Source: CAVQBP01 sp964448105
Lineage (GTDB): Bacteria; Bacteroidota; Ignavibacteria; Ignavibacteriales; Ignavibacteriaceae
Length of the DNA: 5,775 nt
Assembly: GCA_964448105.1 (NCBI GenBank)
Contig: CAYUVK010000170.1
Location: forward strand, 1 to 5,775
Reading direction: 5' to 3'
The notes beneath the pieces are model-generated. The model had not been told where the DNA came from, did not search any database, and saw only the letters and a list, made by a program, of their open reading frames with translations. Position numbers and translations under genes: made by a program. Positions 1 through 5,775 of the stretch are shown in pieces (position 1 is the stretch's first letter; every line of letters begins with the position of its first letter).

Positions 1-635
1 ATTTTCGGCTTAAAAGATTTTGCAGCATCTGCAACCATTTCAGGTGTCATCGTATAAGGTAAGTTCATCGGTAAAAATGCAATATCAATTCCTTTTAGAC
101 TCTTCATTTCAGGAGTATTTTCAGTATCGCCTGCTATATACACTTTCTTATCACCGAATTGAATTACATAACCATTGCCGTCTCCCTTTTTATGAAAAGG
201 TTCGCCGTTATCCCTCTTATGAACAATATTGTAAGCTGGAACGGCTTCTATTTTTATACCTTTAACTGTTTGGACATCACCATTTTTCATAATAGTTCCG
301 CCGGATATTTTTTCTGTGCAGGCTTTTGTTAAAATGATAGTAGTATTTTCGGTACTGATTTGTTTAACAGCTTCCGGATCACAATGATCTCCATGTTCAT
401 GTGTAATAAGAATAATATCCGCTTTAGGTAAAGTTGAATAATCGGCCAGCCTGCTGAAAGGGTCGACATATATAACATTATCATTATACTTAAAAATTAA
501 TGAGGCATGACCGATAAAAGTTATTATCAAATTACCTTTTGTTGTTGAGATCGTATCCTTATTAAATTGCTGCTGGGAAAAATTGGAAATTGTTCCAAAC
601 ACAATAAAAACAAGAAAGAAAATTATTTTATGCAT
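1..635 (-). CDS. Exported metallo-beta-lactamase-fold hydrolase, C-terminus cut by window edge
   Basis: I translated this frame by hand: 211 complete codons from the ATG at 633-635 to the left edge, with no stop. Residues 1-20 are a signal peptide (hydrophobic IIFFLVFIVFG core, then NFSQQQ), so the mature enzyme should be periplasmic or exported. The metal-binding signature HEHGDH (H79, H81, D83, H84) matches the HxHxDH motif of the superfamily. GHAS (42-45) and VDPF (57-60) lie upstream, and AGDTE (168-172, D170 a likely bridging metal ligand) lies downstream. The run LPMNLPYTMTPE (188-199) is typical of the UlaG-like/Lactamase_B_2-3 branch usually annotated only as MBL-fold metallo-hydrolase. 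By family analogy the last metal-binding His lies just after the KPK at the edge, so the missing part is probably short. The substrate is unknown. The gene follows the SRPBCC gene on the same strand after a 123-bp gap. Family assignment is firm; function is not. Confidence 0.93.
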   Translation of the reverse strand, partial: MHKIIFFLVFIVFGTISNFSQQQFNKDTISTTKGNLIITFIGHASLIFKYNDNVIYVDPFSRLADYSTLPKADIILITHEHGDHCDPEAVKQISTENTTIILTKACTEKISGGTIMKNGDVQTVKGIKIEAVPAYNIVHKRDNGEPFHKKGDGNGYVIQFGDKKVYIAGDTENTPEMKSLKGIDIAFLPMNLPYTMTPEMVADAAKSFKPK

Positions 636-640
636 ATTTT

Positions 641-646
641 CTCCTT
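641..646 (-). promoter_or_regulatory. Ribosome binding site of the MBL-fold hydrolase gene
   Basis: On the minus strand AAGGAG is followed by the five bases AAAAT and then ATG. This is a strong Shine-Dalgarno at a suitable distance, and together with the signal peptide that begins directly at this ATG it fixes the start. The other two genes with visible starts in the window lack a comparable site. Confidence 0.8.
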
Positions 647-758
647 ATAAAAAATAATTAATGAAACTTTATTCAAACAGTCGAAAAGTTTAGCTCTTAA
701 GATAATCTTTATTTGCATAATGAGTAAATGCTTTTCTTCACCTTCAGCGATTTAGTCC

Positions 759-1229
759 TTATTCATTATTAAGAAAAGAGTTAATGGCTTCTTCCCAATC
801 TTTAAGATTATGCGCGTACATTTGTTCGAGCGATTGCTCATTTATTCTATTTCCGAGTTCATTTAAACCGGTATATGTATAAGTTATTTCCGCGGATGTC
901 TTGTTTTCAATTAATGAATTACATTTTATTGTAATTGTCCAGTACCTGTTAACTGTTGATACCATGTATTGAATGAGGAATTTATCAGCTTCATATTTTG
1001 AAACTCTCCAGATAAATTCATGTTCAGTATAATCAAATCCCTTTGTTTTAAAAGTAGTTCCTTCTTCAATGTTTTCAGTTGCCGGATAAATTAAAGTCGG
1101 ATCCCAGCCTTCTGCCCACTTTCTTTCTTCAAATGCGCCGAACAGAGGAAAAACAGTTTCAATTTTTCCATTTAATGTAATAACAGCTGTTTTTGAAACT
1201 CTCTCTGCTTTAAATTTTTTATTTTTCAT
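759..1229 (-). CDS. SRPBCC (START/AHSA1-like) family protein
   Basis: A 156-residue protein, the usual size of a single-domain SRPBCC (helix-grip, Bet v1-like) protein. The N-terminal strand SKTAVITLNGKIETVFPLF (12-30) resembles the opening strand and first helix of the fold. The stretch KWAEGWDPTLIYP (37-49) is typical of this group. Alternating strand-like segments follow (for example HEFIWRVSKYEADKFLIQY, 70-88, and NRYWTITIKCNS, 94-105), and the protein closes with a long C-terminal helix (about 130-153, LEQMYAHNLKDWEEAINSFL) that would cap a hydrophobic cavity. There is no signal peptide or membrane segment, so it should be cytosolic. Such proteins bind small hydrophobic ligands or act as cyclases or co-chaperones; nothing here indicates which. 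The ATG at 1229 is the only plausible start: an in-frame TAA lies ten codons upstream with no other ATG between. No clear Shine-Dalgarno is visible. It is co-oriented with its neighbours. Confidence 0.82.
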   Translation of the reverse strand: MKNKKFKAERVSKTAVITLNGKIETVFPLFGAFEERKWAEGWDPTLIYPATENIEEGTTFKTKGFDYTEHEFIWRVSKYEADKFLIQYMVSTVNRYWTITIKCNSLIENKTSAEITYTYTGLNELGNRINEQSLEQMYAHNLKDWEEAINSFLNNE

Positions 1230-1280
1230 TAAATTCGATAGAATATCTTTAATCCATTACAACAAGTTAGATAACAAAAA

Positions 1281-1373
1281 TTTCTTAGTGAAACTTTGTG
1301 ATCTATGTGTCTTAGTGGTTAAAACAAAAATAATTACCCTAAATCACTGAAATCACTAAGAATCAATGAGTCT
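1281..1373. repeat. Two head-to-head arrays of a CTTAGTG-type short repeat
   Basis: On the plus strand, related heptamers occur at 1284-1290 (CTTAGTG), 1294-1300 (CTTTGTG), 1303-1309 (CTATGTG) and 1311-1317 (CTTAGTG), 8-10 bp apart, ending in GTTAAAA. A second set faces it on the minus strand: CTTAGTG at 1354-1360, with diverged copies on either side (TCAGTGA around 1345-1351 and CATTGA around 1364-1369). The outermost copies form a perfect 10-bp inverted repeat, TTCTTAGTGA at 1282-1291 and its complement at 1353-1362, separated by 61 bases. The arrays fill much of the 162-bp spacer between the regulator and the SRPBCC gene. From memory, similar CTTxGTG strings occur between genes in other environmental bacterial genomes; I could not check this. 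Their function is unknown. Confidence 0.7.
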
Positions 1374-1391
1374 TAAAAAATAAGTTGAATG

Positions 1392-4300
1392 CTAACTTTT
1401 ATTTAATAAATTTTTTTTATAATCCATAGGTGAACAACCATATATTTCCTGAAACGATTTTGTAAAGTAAGATTGCGAGTTAAACCCAACCATATATGCG
1501 ATCTCCGCCATATTACCTGCATTTTGTTTTATTAAATCTGCAGCTTTTTGGAGACGGAAAGAACGAATAAACTCGCTTGTTGATTTATTTGTTATGGCTT
1601 TAATCTTCCTATGTACCTGGGTCCGGCTCATTCCAATTTCTTTACAAAGATTCTCAACACTGAAATTTTCATCTTCAATATTTTCTTCAGTAATTTTTGA
1701 AAGCGTTTCGATAAATATTTTTTGGCTGGAAGGAACTATCACCTCCATCGGCTTTAATACCATTTCGGATTGGAACTTTTCTCTCATCTGTTTTCTTACA
1801 CGGATGAGATTTTTAACTCTAGCATGCAGTTCATCTGTATCGAAAGGTTTTACCAGGTAATCATCTGCTCCTATTTCCAATCCTTCAAGCTTGTTTTCTA
1901 TAGACGCCTTTGCAGTTAATAATATTACCGGGATGTGATTGGTTTTTATGCTGGACTTTAACTTTTCGCAAAGCCGGTAACCATCCATATTCGGCATCAT
2001 TATATCGCTTATTACCATATCAGGAATGATTTCTTCTGCCAGCACTAGTCCTTTTTCCCCGTCTTCTGCTTCAACTATGGAATAGTCATTTTCAAGCTGT
2101 TCACAAATAAAGTTCCTTAGATCAAAATGATCTTCAACAACTAATATTATCCCCGATTCCGTTGAAACATTCTCTTTTGTAATTCTTTCCTTAATAACCT
2201 GTTCCCTTTCATCTATTGGCGGAAGGCTTTCAACGAGATCTTTGGAAAGTTTCTCCGGGGAAGCAATAATTTGATCCGGGGGAAAATGATTACTGCCGAG
2301 CGGAATTCTTATTTTGAAGATTGTTTCCGGACCGGTGCTTTCAACCTTAACTTTGCCGTGGTGCAGTTCGATAAATTCCTTAACTAAAGCAAGCCCGATA
2401 CCCGTTCCCTCGTAAATCCTGGTCGCACTGCCGTCAACCTGGTAAAAGCGGTCAAAAATGTGAGGCAAATATTCTCCCGGTATCCCTATGCCTGTATTCC
2501 TAATTTGTATTTCAGCATAATTATCATCCGAATTTAAATCAATAAAAATATTTTCTCCTCCGGGAGTAAACTTAAAAGCATTGGAAAGAAGGTTATAAAT
2601 AACGGTCTCCATTTTATCCCTGTCGATGTATGCAAACATTTCTTTTATTTCGGAAGGAGCGGTAAGGGGTTGATTGTTAAACATGAAAACAATTTTATGC
2701 TGCTCTGCAAGAGATATAAAAGATGAAGATGTCCTTCTTACAAACTTTACCAGATCAGTTTTTTGTACCTGCATTTTTACATTTCCGGCTTCCAATTTTG
2801 AGAGTTCAAGCATCTGGTTTATTAAATGTAAAAGCCTACGGGCATTTTTTTTCATAATATTAAAATCGTAAGATTCGCTTCCCGGTTTCTTCAAATATTT
2901 TTCAAGGATTCCCAGTATTAAAGTTAATGGTGTTCTAAATTCATGCGAGATGTTTGCAAAGAAACGGGACTTTAAATGATCGAGCTCTTTCAGCTTTTCT
3001 GTCTGTTCTCTAATAGTAGCTGTTCTTTCAAAAACTATATTTTCAAGCTGATGGGTTCGCCTCTCTAATTGATTTACGCGTATTTTAACGATAGAAAAAA
3101 CTATAGCCCCTATAAACAAAACATAAAGCAGGTATGCCCACCAGGTTTGAAACCAGGGAGGTAAAATTTCAAAAGCAAAAGTATCTTCCGAGCTTAAATG
3201 ATTGTAAATATTTTTAGCGAGCACATGGAAGATATAATTACCTGCCGGAAGACCTGTATAATCCTTATCAGTTTTCGAAAACCAGTTGGACCAGTTCTTA
3301 TCATAGCCCCCAAGCTTAACCTGAAAAAGATTATCTGCATCATCATCATAGCTGGCTGCAGCGAATTCAAAACGAAGTGAATTATTTTTATATTCGATTT
3401 CAGGCTTAGTATAATTAGAATATATATTTCCGTTATAGAAAACCGAGTCGGCTGTGATTTCTGTTACTTTCCGTATTATAGCAGAAAAATCAAAATCATT
3501 CTTACTGACGCCGGGAAAATATCTTGCAATCCCCTCAGAACCGCCGATCCAAACCGTACCGTTTTCTTCAGGGTAAATAAAATATGAATTACCAAGATCA
3601 TTAATTCTTGAAAATATATTTTCCTGCCAAACGTATCTTCCATTTGGAAGAGGGAGAATCATACCCGGAATCGATTTCCCTTCTTTTTTTGTAATTACCC
3701 AAACATCTCCATTGTTATCTTTACGCATGAAATCAATTTCGCATGAAGAATCGGCAAATATTTTTCCGAAAGTTGTATCTGGTAAAAACAGTTTTTTGGC
3801 AGCATTGAAACACTTCAGACCCCTCATAGTTGCAAAGACAGTTTTTCCCCCGGCAAAAACAGGGATGATTTGGCCGGGCGGCAGGCCGTCCTTTTCGCCA
3901 TAATGTAAAAGAGATACTTTCATTTGCGGTTTATGCCCGTTCAAAAACTCCATTTTTATATTTGCTTTAAATAAGCCCTCAAACTCGGATCCGAGCCAAA
4001 GAGAGCCGTCGGAATTTTCGGTAACTGCAATTATGCGCAGATTAATTCCGGGTACCGGGGGTATTTCAACCCACTTGTTATCAATACGTTCTAAACCTGC
4101 AAACCCTTCAATTAAAGTTACATATACTCTGTTTGTGTCTATCCCGGAATGGAATAATCGTTTTGAAGGGAAATCACTAATTTTAATCCCCTTTGTGCCA
4201 TTAATTTCATAAACGGCGCTTTGTGTACCTGCAAGTAATTTATTTGCGGCAGTAATTAAGGAAAAAGATAACGTATTTATACCGCTAACCGGTTTAAATT

Positions 4301-5438
4301 TTGGAAACGGGAATTCATTTTTATCTAGATAATATATTCCGCGTTCTGCAGTGGAATAAAGCGTACCGTTATATCTAATTATTGATTCAACAAAACTATC
4401 CATCCCGGAAATATCTTTGAATCGTGAATAAGGAGAAGGTGTTTCAATCCTAGCAATGCCGTTATTTAAAGCCAGCCATAATCCTTGCTGTTTATCAACG
4501 AAAATATTTAGAACCAAATCGTTGCGTAACCCAGATGATTTATTTACAACCTGGCAAAGCCTGCCGTTCTTATCCAAAACGACAACCCCGTGACCTGTTC
4601 CAAATACAAGAAAACCGGACGAAAGTTTTCTGCCGGAGAAGATTTTATTTTCAAGTAAAAGATTATCAGCTTCTGTTCTAAACCTCCGGATTTTTTCCCC
4701 GTCATAAATGAATAAACCGTATGAAAAAGTGCAGATAATAAATCGCGATTTGTCATAAGGGAACATCCTGCTTATTCTTTTATCGGCAAAGAAATTTCCG
4801 CCGGGCAAAAGCAGCAAAGAATCGTTTCTCATTTCCGATAAGCCGATTTTATGCTGCTCAACAAACAAAGTATTATTAAAGATAAAGTGAGCATCGAATT
4901 GATTATTGGAACTCCATACCTTTACTTTACTATTGGCTAACCGGAAAAGATAATTCCGTGTTCTGAGATAAGTTGTATCATTATTCGAAATAATCTCATA
5001 AACATCATGAAAATCACGGTATTGTTCCGGAATAAGATTAAGAAGAGAAATAAATTTTAATTCACCGGTATTATCCGGCTTAAGGTAACCAAAATCCCCT
5101 TCCGCACCAACATAAACCGTATCATTGATCAAGCATAAAGAACGTGCAAGAGTTTTATTGGCAGCCTGAATTAACCGCCAGGAAACGCCGTCATATACTA
5201 AAACTCCTTTGTTATTGCCGAAATACATAAGTCCGTGTTTATCCTGCACAATTGAAAAATTCTGTATTTCCGCGTTATAATCAGTAGGGCTGAAGTTCTG
5301 AATATAAGGGAGTCCGTTTTCTTTCCAATTTAACTCGAATTGCTTTTCATCGAGTATAACATTCCCTCTTTGAGCAAAACTTTGGAATAGAAAAATTAAT
5401 AAGAAAAGAAAAATCTTGGAAAAATGAATTAATTTCAT
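1392..5438 (-). CDS. Hybrid two-component system protein: propeller sensor, histidine kinase, receiver, AraC-type regulator
   Basis: At 1348 residues this is full length for the HTCS family, which joins a whole phosphorelay in one inner-membrane protein. Signal peptide: residues 1-22 (cleavage likely after SFA). Residues about 26-650 are periplasmic beta-propeller repeats of the two-component regulator type, with blades such as HGLMYFGNNKGVLVYDG (68-84), QGLWLALNNGIARIE (318-332), DGSLWLGSEFEGLF (477-490) and NGTVWIGGSEGIARY (626-640). A Y_Y_Y domain (about 685-758) precedes a membrane helix (about 766-785) and a helical linker (786-820). HisKA carries SHEFRTP with phospho-acceptor H832. The ATPase domain shows the N box (N949, N953), the G1 box NTGIGIP (981-987), FDRFYQ and the G2 box GTGIGLA (1011-1017). 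The receiver has acidic E1102/D1103, phospho-acceptor D1145, T1175 and K1197. An AraC-type double helix-turn-helix (about 1249-1343) ends the protein. The G1 position usually Asp is N981. The ATG at 5438 directly starts the signal peptide; no Shine-Dalgarno is visible. In the family, ligand binding outside triggers H-to-D transfer and activation of nearby genes, often glycan-utilisation loci. None are in view, so the ligand is unknown. Confidence 0.97.
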   Translation of the reverse strand: MKLIHFSKIFLFLLIFLFQSFAQRGNVILDEKQFELNWKENGLPYIQNFSPTDYNAEIQNFSIVQDKHGLMYFGNNKGVLVYDGVSWRLIQAANKTLARSLCLINDTVYVGAEGDFGYLKPDNTGELKFISLLNLIPEQYRDFHDVYEIISNNDTTYLRTRNYLFRLANSKVKVWSSNNQFDAHFIFNNTLFVEQHKIGLSEMRNDSLLLLPGGNFFADKRISRMFPYDKSRFIICTFSYGLFIYDGEKIRRFRTEADNLLLENKIFSGRKLSSGFLVFGTGHGVVVLDKNGRLCQVVNKSSGLRNDLVLNIFVDKQQGLWLALNNGIARIETPSPYSRFKDISGMDSFVESIIRYNGTLYSTAERGIYYLDKNEFPFPKFKPVSGINTLSFSLITAANKLLAGTQSAVYEINGTKGIKISDFPSKRLFHSGIDTNRVYVTLIEGFAGLERIDNKWVEIPPVPGINLRIIAVTENSDGSLWLGSEFEGLFKANIKMEFLNGHKPQMKVSLLHYGEKDGLPPGQIIPVFAGGKTVFATMRGLKCFNAAKKLFLPDTTFGKIFADSSCEIDFMRKDNNGDVWVITKKEGKSIPGMILPLPNGRYVWQENIFSRINDLGNSYFIYPEENGTVWIGGSEGIARYFPGVSKNDFDFSAIIRKVTEITADSVFYNGNIYSNYTKPEIEYKNNSLRFEFAAASYDDDADNLFQVKLGGYDKNWSNWFSKTDKDYTGLPAGNYIFHVLAKNIYNHLSSEDTFAFEILPPWFQTWWAYLLYVLFIGAIVFSIVKIRVNQLERRTHQLENIVFERTATIREQTEKLKELDHLKSRFFANISHEFRTPLTLILGILEKYLKKPGSESYDFNIMKKNARRLLHLINQMLELSKLEAGNVKMQVQKTDLVKFVRRTSSSFISLAEQHKIVFMFNNQPLTAPSEIKEMFAYIDRDKMETVIYNLLSNAFKFTPGGENIFIDLNSDDNYAEIQIRNTGIGIPGEYLPHIFDRFYQVDGSATRIYEGTGIGLALVKEFIELHHGKVKVESTGPETIFKIRIPLGSNHFPPDQIIASPEKLSKDLVESLPPIDEREQVIKERITKENVSTESGIILVVEDHFDLRNFICEQLENDYSIVEAEDGEKGLVLAEEIIPDMVISDIMMPNMDGYRLCEKLKSSIKTNHIPVILLTAKASIENKLEGLEIGADDYLVKPFDTDELHARVKNLIRVRKQMREKFQSEMVLKPMEVIVPSSQKIFIETLSKITEENIEDENFSVENLCKEIGMSRTQVHRKIKAITNKSTSEFIRSFRLQKAADLIKQNAGNMAEIAYMVGFNSQSYFTKSFQEIYGCSPMDYKKNLLNKS

Positions 5439-5510
5439 TAAAAGTTAGAATTTTTGTTCGTGAACCGCGGAGGATATGCTAATTAAATAAATTTAACCGT
5501 TAGTAGCAAG

Positions 5511-5560
5511 TGGAGGATTAGGGATTGTGTTTTGGATACTGGGAGGATGGAATATTGGAT
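5511..5560. repeat. Degenerate GGAT-rich short repeat array
   Basis: The tetramer GGAT recurs at 5515-5518, 5522-5525, 5534-5537, 5545-5548 and 5557-5560, mostly 11-12 bp apart, inside related contexts: TGGAGGAT (5511-5518), TTTGGATACTGG (5531-5542), GGGAGGATGG (5541-5550) and TATTGGAT (5553-5560). The block is G-rich on the plus strand and clearly unlike the AT-rich DNA to its right. It lies upstream of the regulator gene, within its presumed promoter or leader region. It looks like a decayed tandem array rather than protein-coding sequence. Function unknown. Confidence 0.5.
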
Positions 5561-5568
5561 TTTAAACA

Positions 5569-5615
5569 GCCATTAGATGTCATTCAATAGTCATTTGGTT
5601 GTCATTCGTTGTCAT
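5569..5615. repeat. Tandem GTCATT-type repeat, about 10-11 bp period
   Basis: GTCAT occurs at 5579-5583, 5590-5594, 5601-5605 and 5611-5615 (steps of 11, 11 and 10 bp), and a diverged first unit, GCCATTAGAT, starts at 5569. Unit tails vary (CAATA, TGGTT, CGTT), so the conserved core is GTCATT. The spacing is close to one helical turn, so all cores face the same side of the DNA. It lies between the GGAT array and the AT-rich block upstream of the regulator. It could be a bound site or a neutral tandem repeat; nothing here decides. Confidence 0.65.
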
Positions 5616-5631
5616 ATAAAAATTTTTTATA
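5615..5631. repeat. Near-perfect AT palindrome
   Basis: TATAAAAA (5615-5622) and its complement TTTTTATA (5624-5631) flank a single T. An all-AT hairpin with effectively no loop is a poor terminator. It overlaps the final GTCAT unit by one base. In such AT-rich DNA a chance origin is possible. Confidence 0.4.
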
Positions 5632-5636
5632 ATGAT

Positions 5637-5667
5637 TAATATATTTTACAATTTCTAATATATTTTA
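5637..5667. repeat. 12-bp direct repeat in an AT-rich block
   Basis: TAATATATTTTA occurs exactly at 5637-5648 and again at 5656-5667, 19 bp start to start. The surrounding stretch, about 5615-5690, is almost entirely A and T. It lies about 200 bp upstream of the regulator start. A paired site of this kind could be an operator, a flexible or curved upstream element, or coincidence in low-complexity sequence. Confidence 0.45.
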
Positions 5668-5692
5668 TAATATAGAGATAATTTCATTGGAA

Positions 5693-5775
5693 TTAAGATT
5701 TCCGAAATAGCAAAGTTAAAATCCTGGGAATAGTTGTTCTGTCATCCTCATCAAAAAATTCATTTATATCCACAA
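5693..5775 (-). CDS. Possible C-terminal end of an unidentified gene
   Basis: On the minus strand the frame beginning with GTG at 5771-5773 stays open for 26 codons to TAA at 5693-5695, reading VDINEFFDEDDR followed by TTIPRILTLLFRKS. The other two minus-strand frames stop within the first few codons, and no plus-strand frame has an ATG here. Base composition shifts from the almost pure AT block at its left to a mixed, coding-like composition. The peptide, acidic then basic-hydrophobic, is plausible as a protein tail, but a frame this short can be open by chance. No family is recognisable. If real, it is co-oriented with the regulator gene, 254 bp upstream of it. Confidence 0.35.
   Translation of the reverse strand, partial: VDINEFFDEDDRTTIPRILTLLFRKS

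Noticed and set aside
20..265. Plus-strand open frame of 81 codons
   Set aside because: It lies antisense to the MBL-fold gene, whose metal-binding motifs are unambiguous; its translation shows no family features.
646..680. Possible Bacteroidota-type promoter (TTTG, 17-bp gap, TATTTTTT) before the MBL gene
   Set aside because: The spacing is shorter than usual, and transcription would start at or inside the ribosome binding site, leaving almost no leader.
1282..1362. Possible Rho-independent terminator after the regulator
   Set aside because: The 10-bp stem is followed on the minus strand by AATTTTTGTT, but the 61-base loop and modest GC content make it unconvincing; kept as a repeat only.
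1594..3903. Four plus-strand open frames (1594-1860, 2674-2871, 3198-3380, 3712-3903)
   Set aside because: All are antisense shadows of the regulator gene, which is intact with conserved domains throughout.
4544..4756. Minus-strand open frame of 70 codons in another frame
   Set aside because: It overlaps the propeller-coding part of the regulator, has no recognisable domain and no ribosome binding site.
5462..5495. GGAGG followed by ATATG and a four-codon frame on the plus strand
   Set aside because: The spacing to the ATG is too short and the frame ends at once (ATG CTA ATT AAA TAA). The GC-rich CCGCGG here may instead be a relic of the CTTAGTG-type repeat family, but one diverged copy is too little to call.
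5615..5660. Sigma-70-like promoter for the regulator (TTGTAA and TATAAA on the minus strand)
   Set aside because: The gap between the two hexamers is only about 14 bp, and TATAAA-like strings are expected by chance in this AT block.

Overview
The window comes from an AT-rich bacterial genome. Its four readable or candidate coding regions all lie on the minus strand. The largest gene is a one-protein hybrid two-component system: periplasmic propeller sensor, Y_Y_Y domain, one membrane segment, histidine kinase, receiver and AraC-type DNA-binding domain. This architecture is characteristic of Bacteroidota and close relatives (Ignavibacteria/Chlorobi group). The AT-rich composition, the weak Shine-Dalgarno usage on two of the three genes with visible starts, and the periodic intergenic repeats fit that group. 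The exact lineage is inferred, not proven.

Layout in the direction of transcription (right to left): (1) 5693-5775, an open frame that may be the C-terminal end of an unidentified gene. (2) 5439-5692, a non-coding stretch with three kinds of local repeat: a GGAT-rich array, a GTCATT-type array with about 10-11 bp period, and a very AT-rich block with a 12-bp direct repeat and a near-perfect palindrome. (3) 1392-5438, the hybrid two-component regulator, apparently intact. (4) 1230-1391, a spacer holding two head-to-head arrays of a CTTAGTG-type repeat, including a 10-bp perfect inverted repeat. (5) 759-1229, an SRPBCC/START-like small ligand-binding protein. (6) 636-758, a short spacer. (7) 1-635, an exported metallo-beta-lactamase-fold hydrolase, cut by the left window edge and preceded by a good AAGGAG ribosome binding site.

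Functionally, the regulator should sense an unknown periplasmic ligand and switch transcription of nearby genes. No polysaccharide-utilisation genes (SusC/SusD, glycoside hydrolases) are visible here, so its regulon cannot be read from the window. The repeat-filled 162-bp spacer makes an operon between the regulator and the two small downstream genes uncertain. I found no tRNA, rRNA, CRISPR array, insertion sequence or phage gene. The gene content looks ordinary for this group. The least explained material is the set of short-period repeats confined to the two spacers around the regulator.
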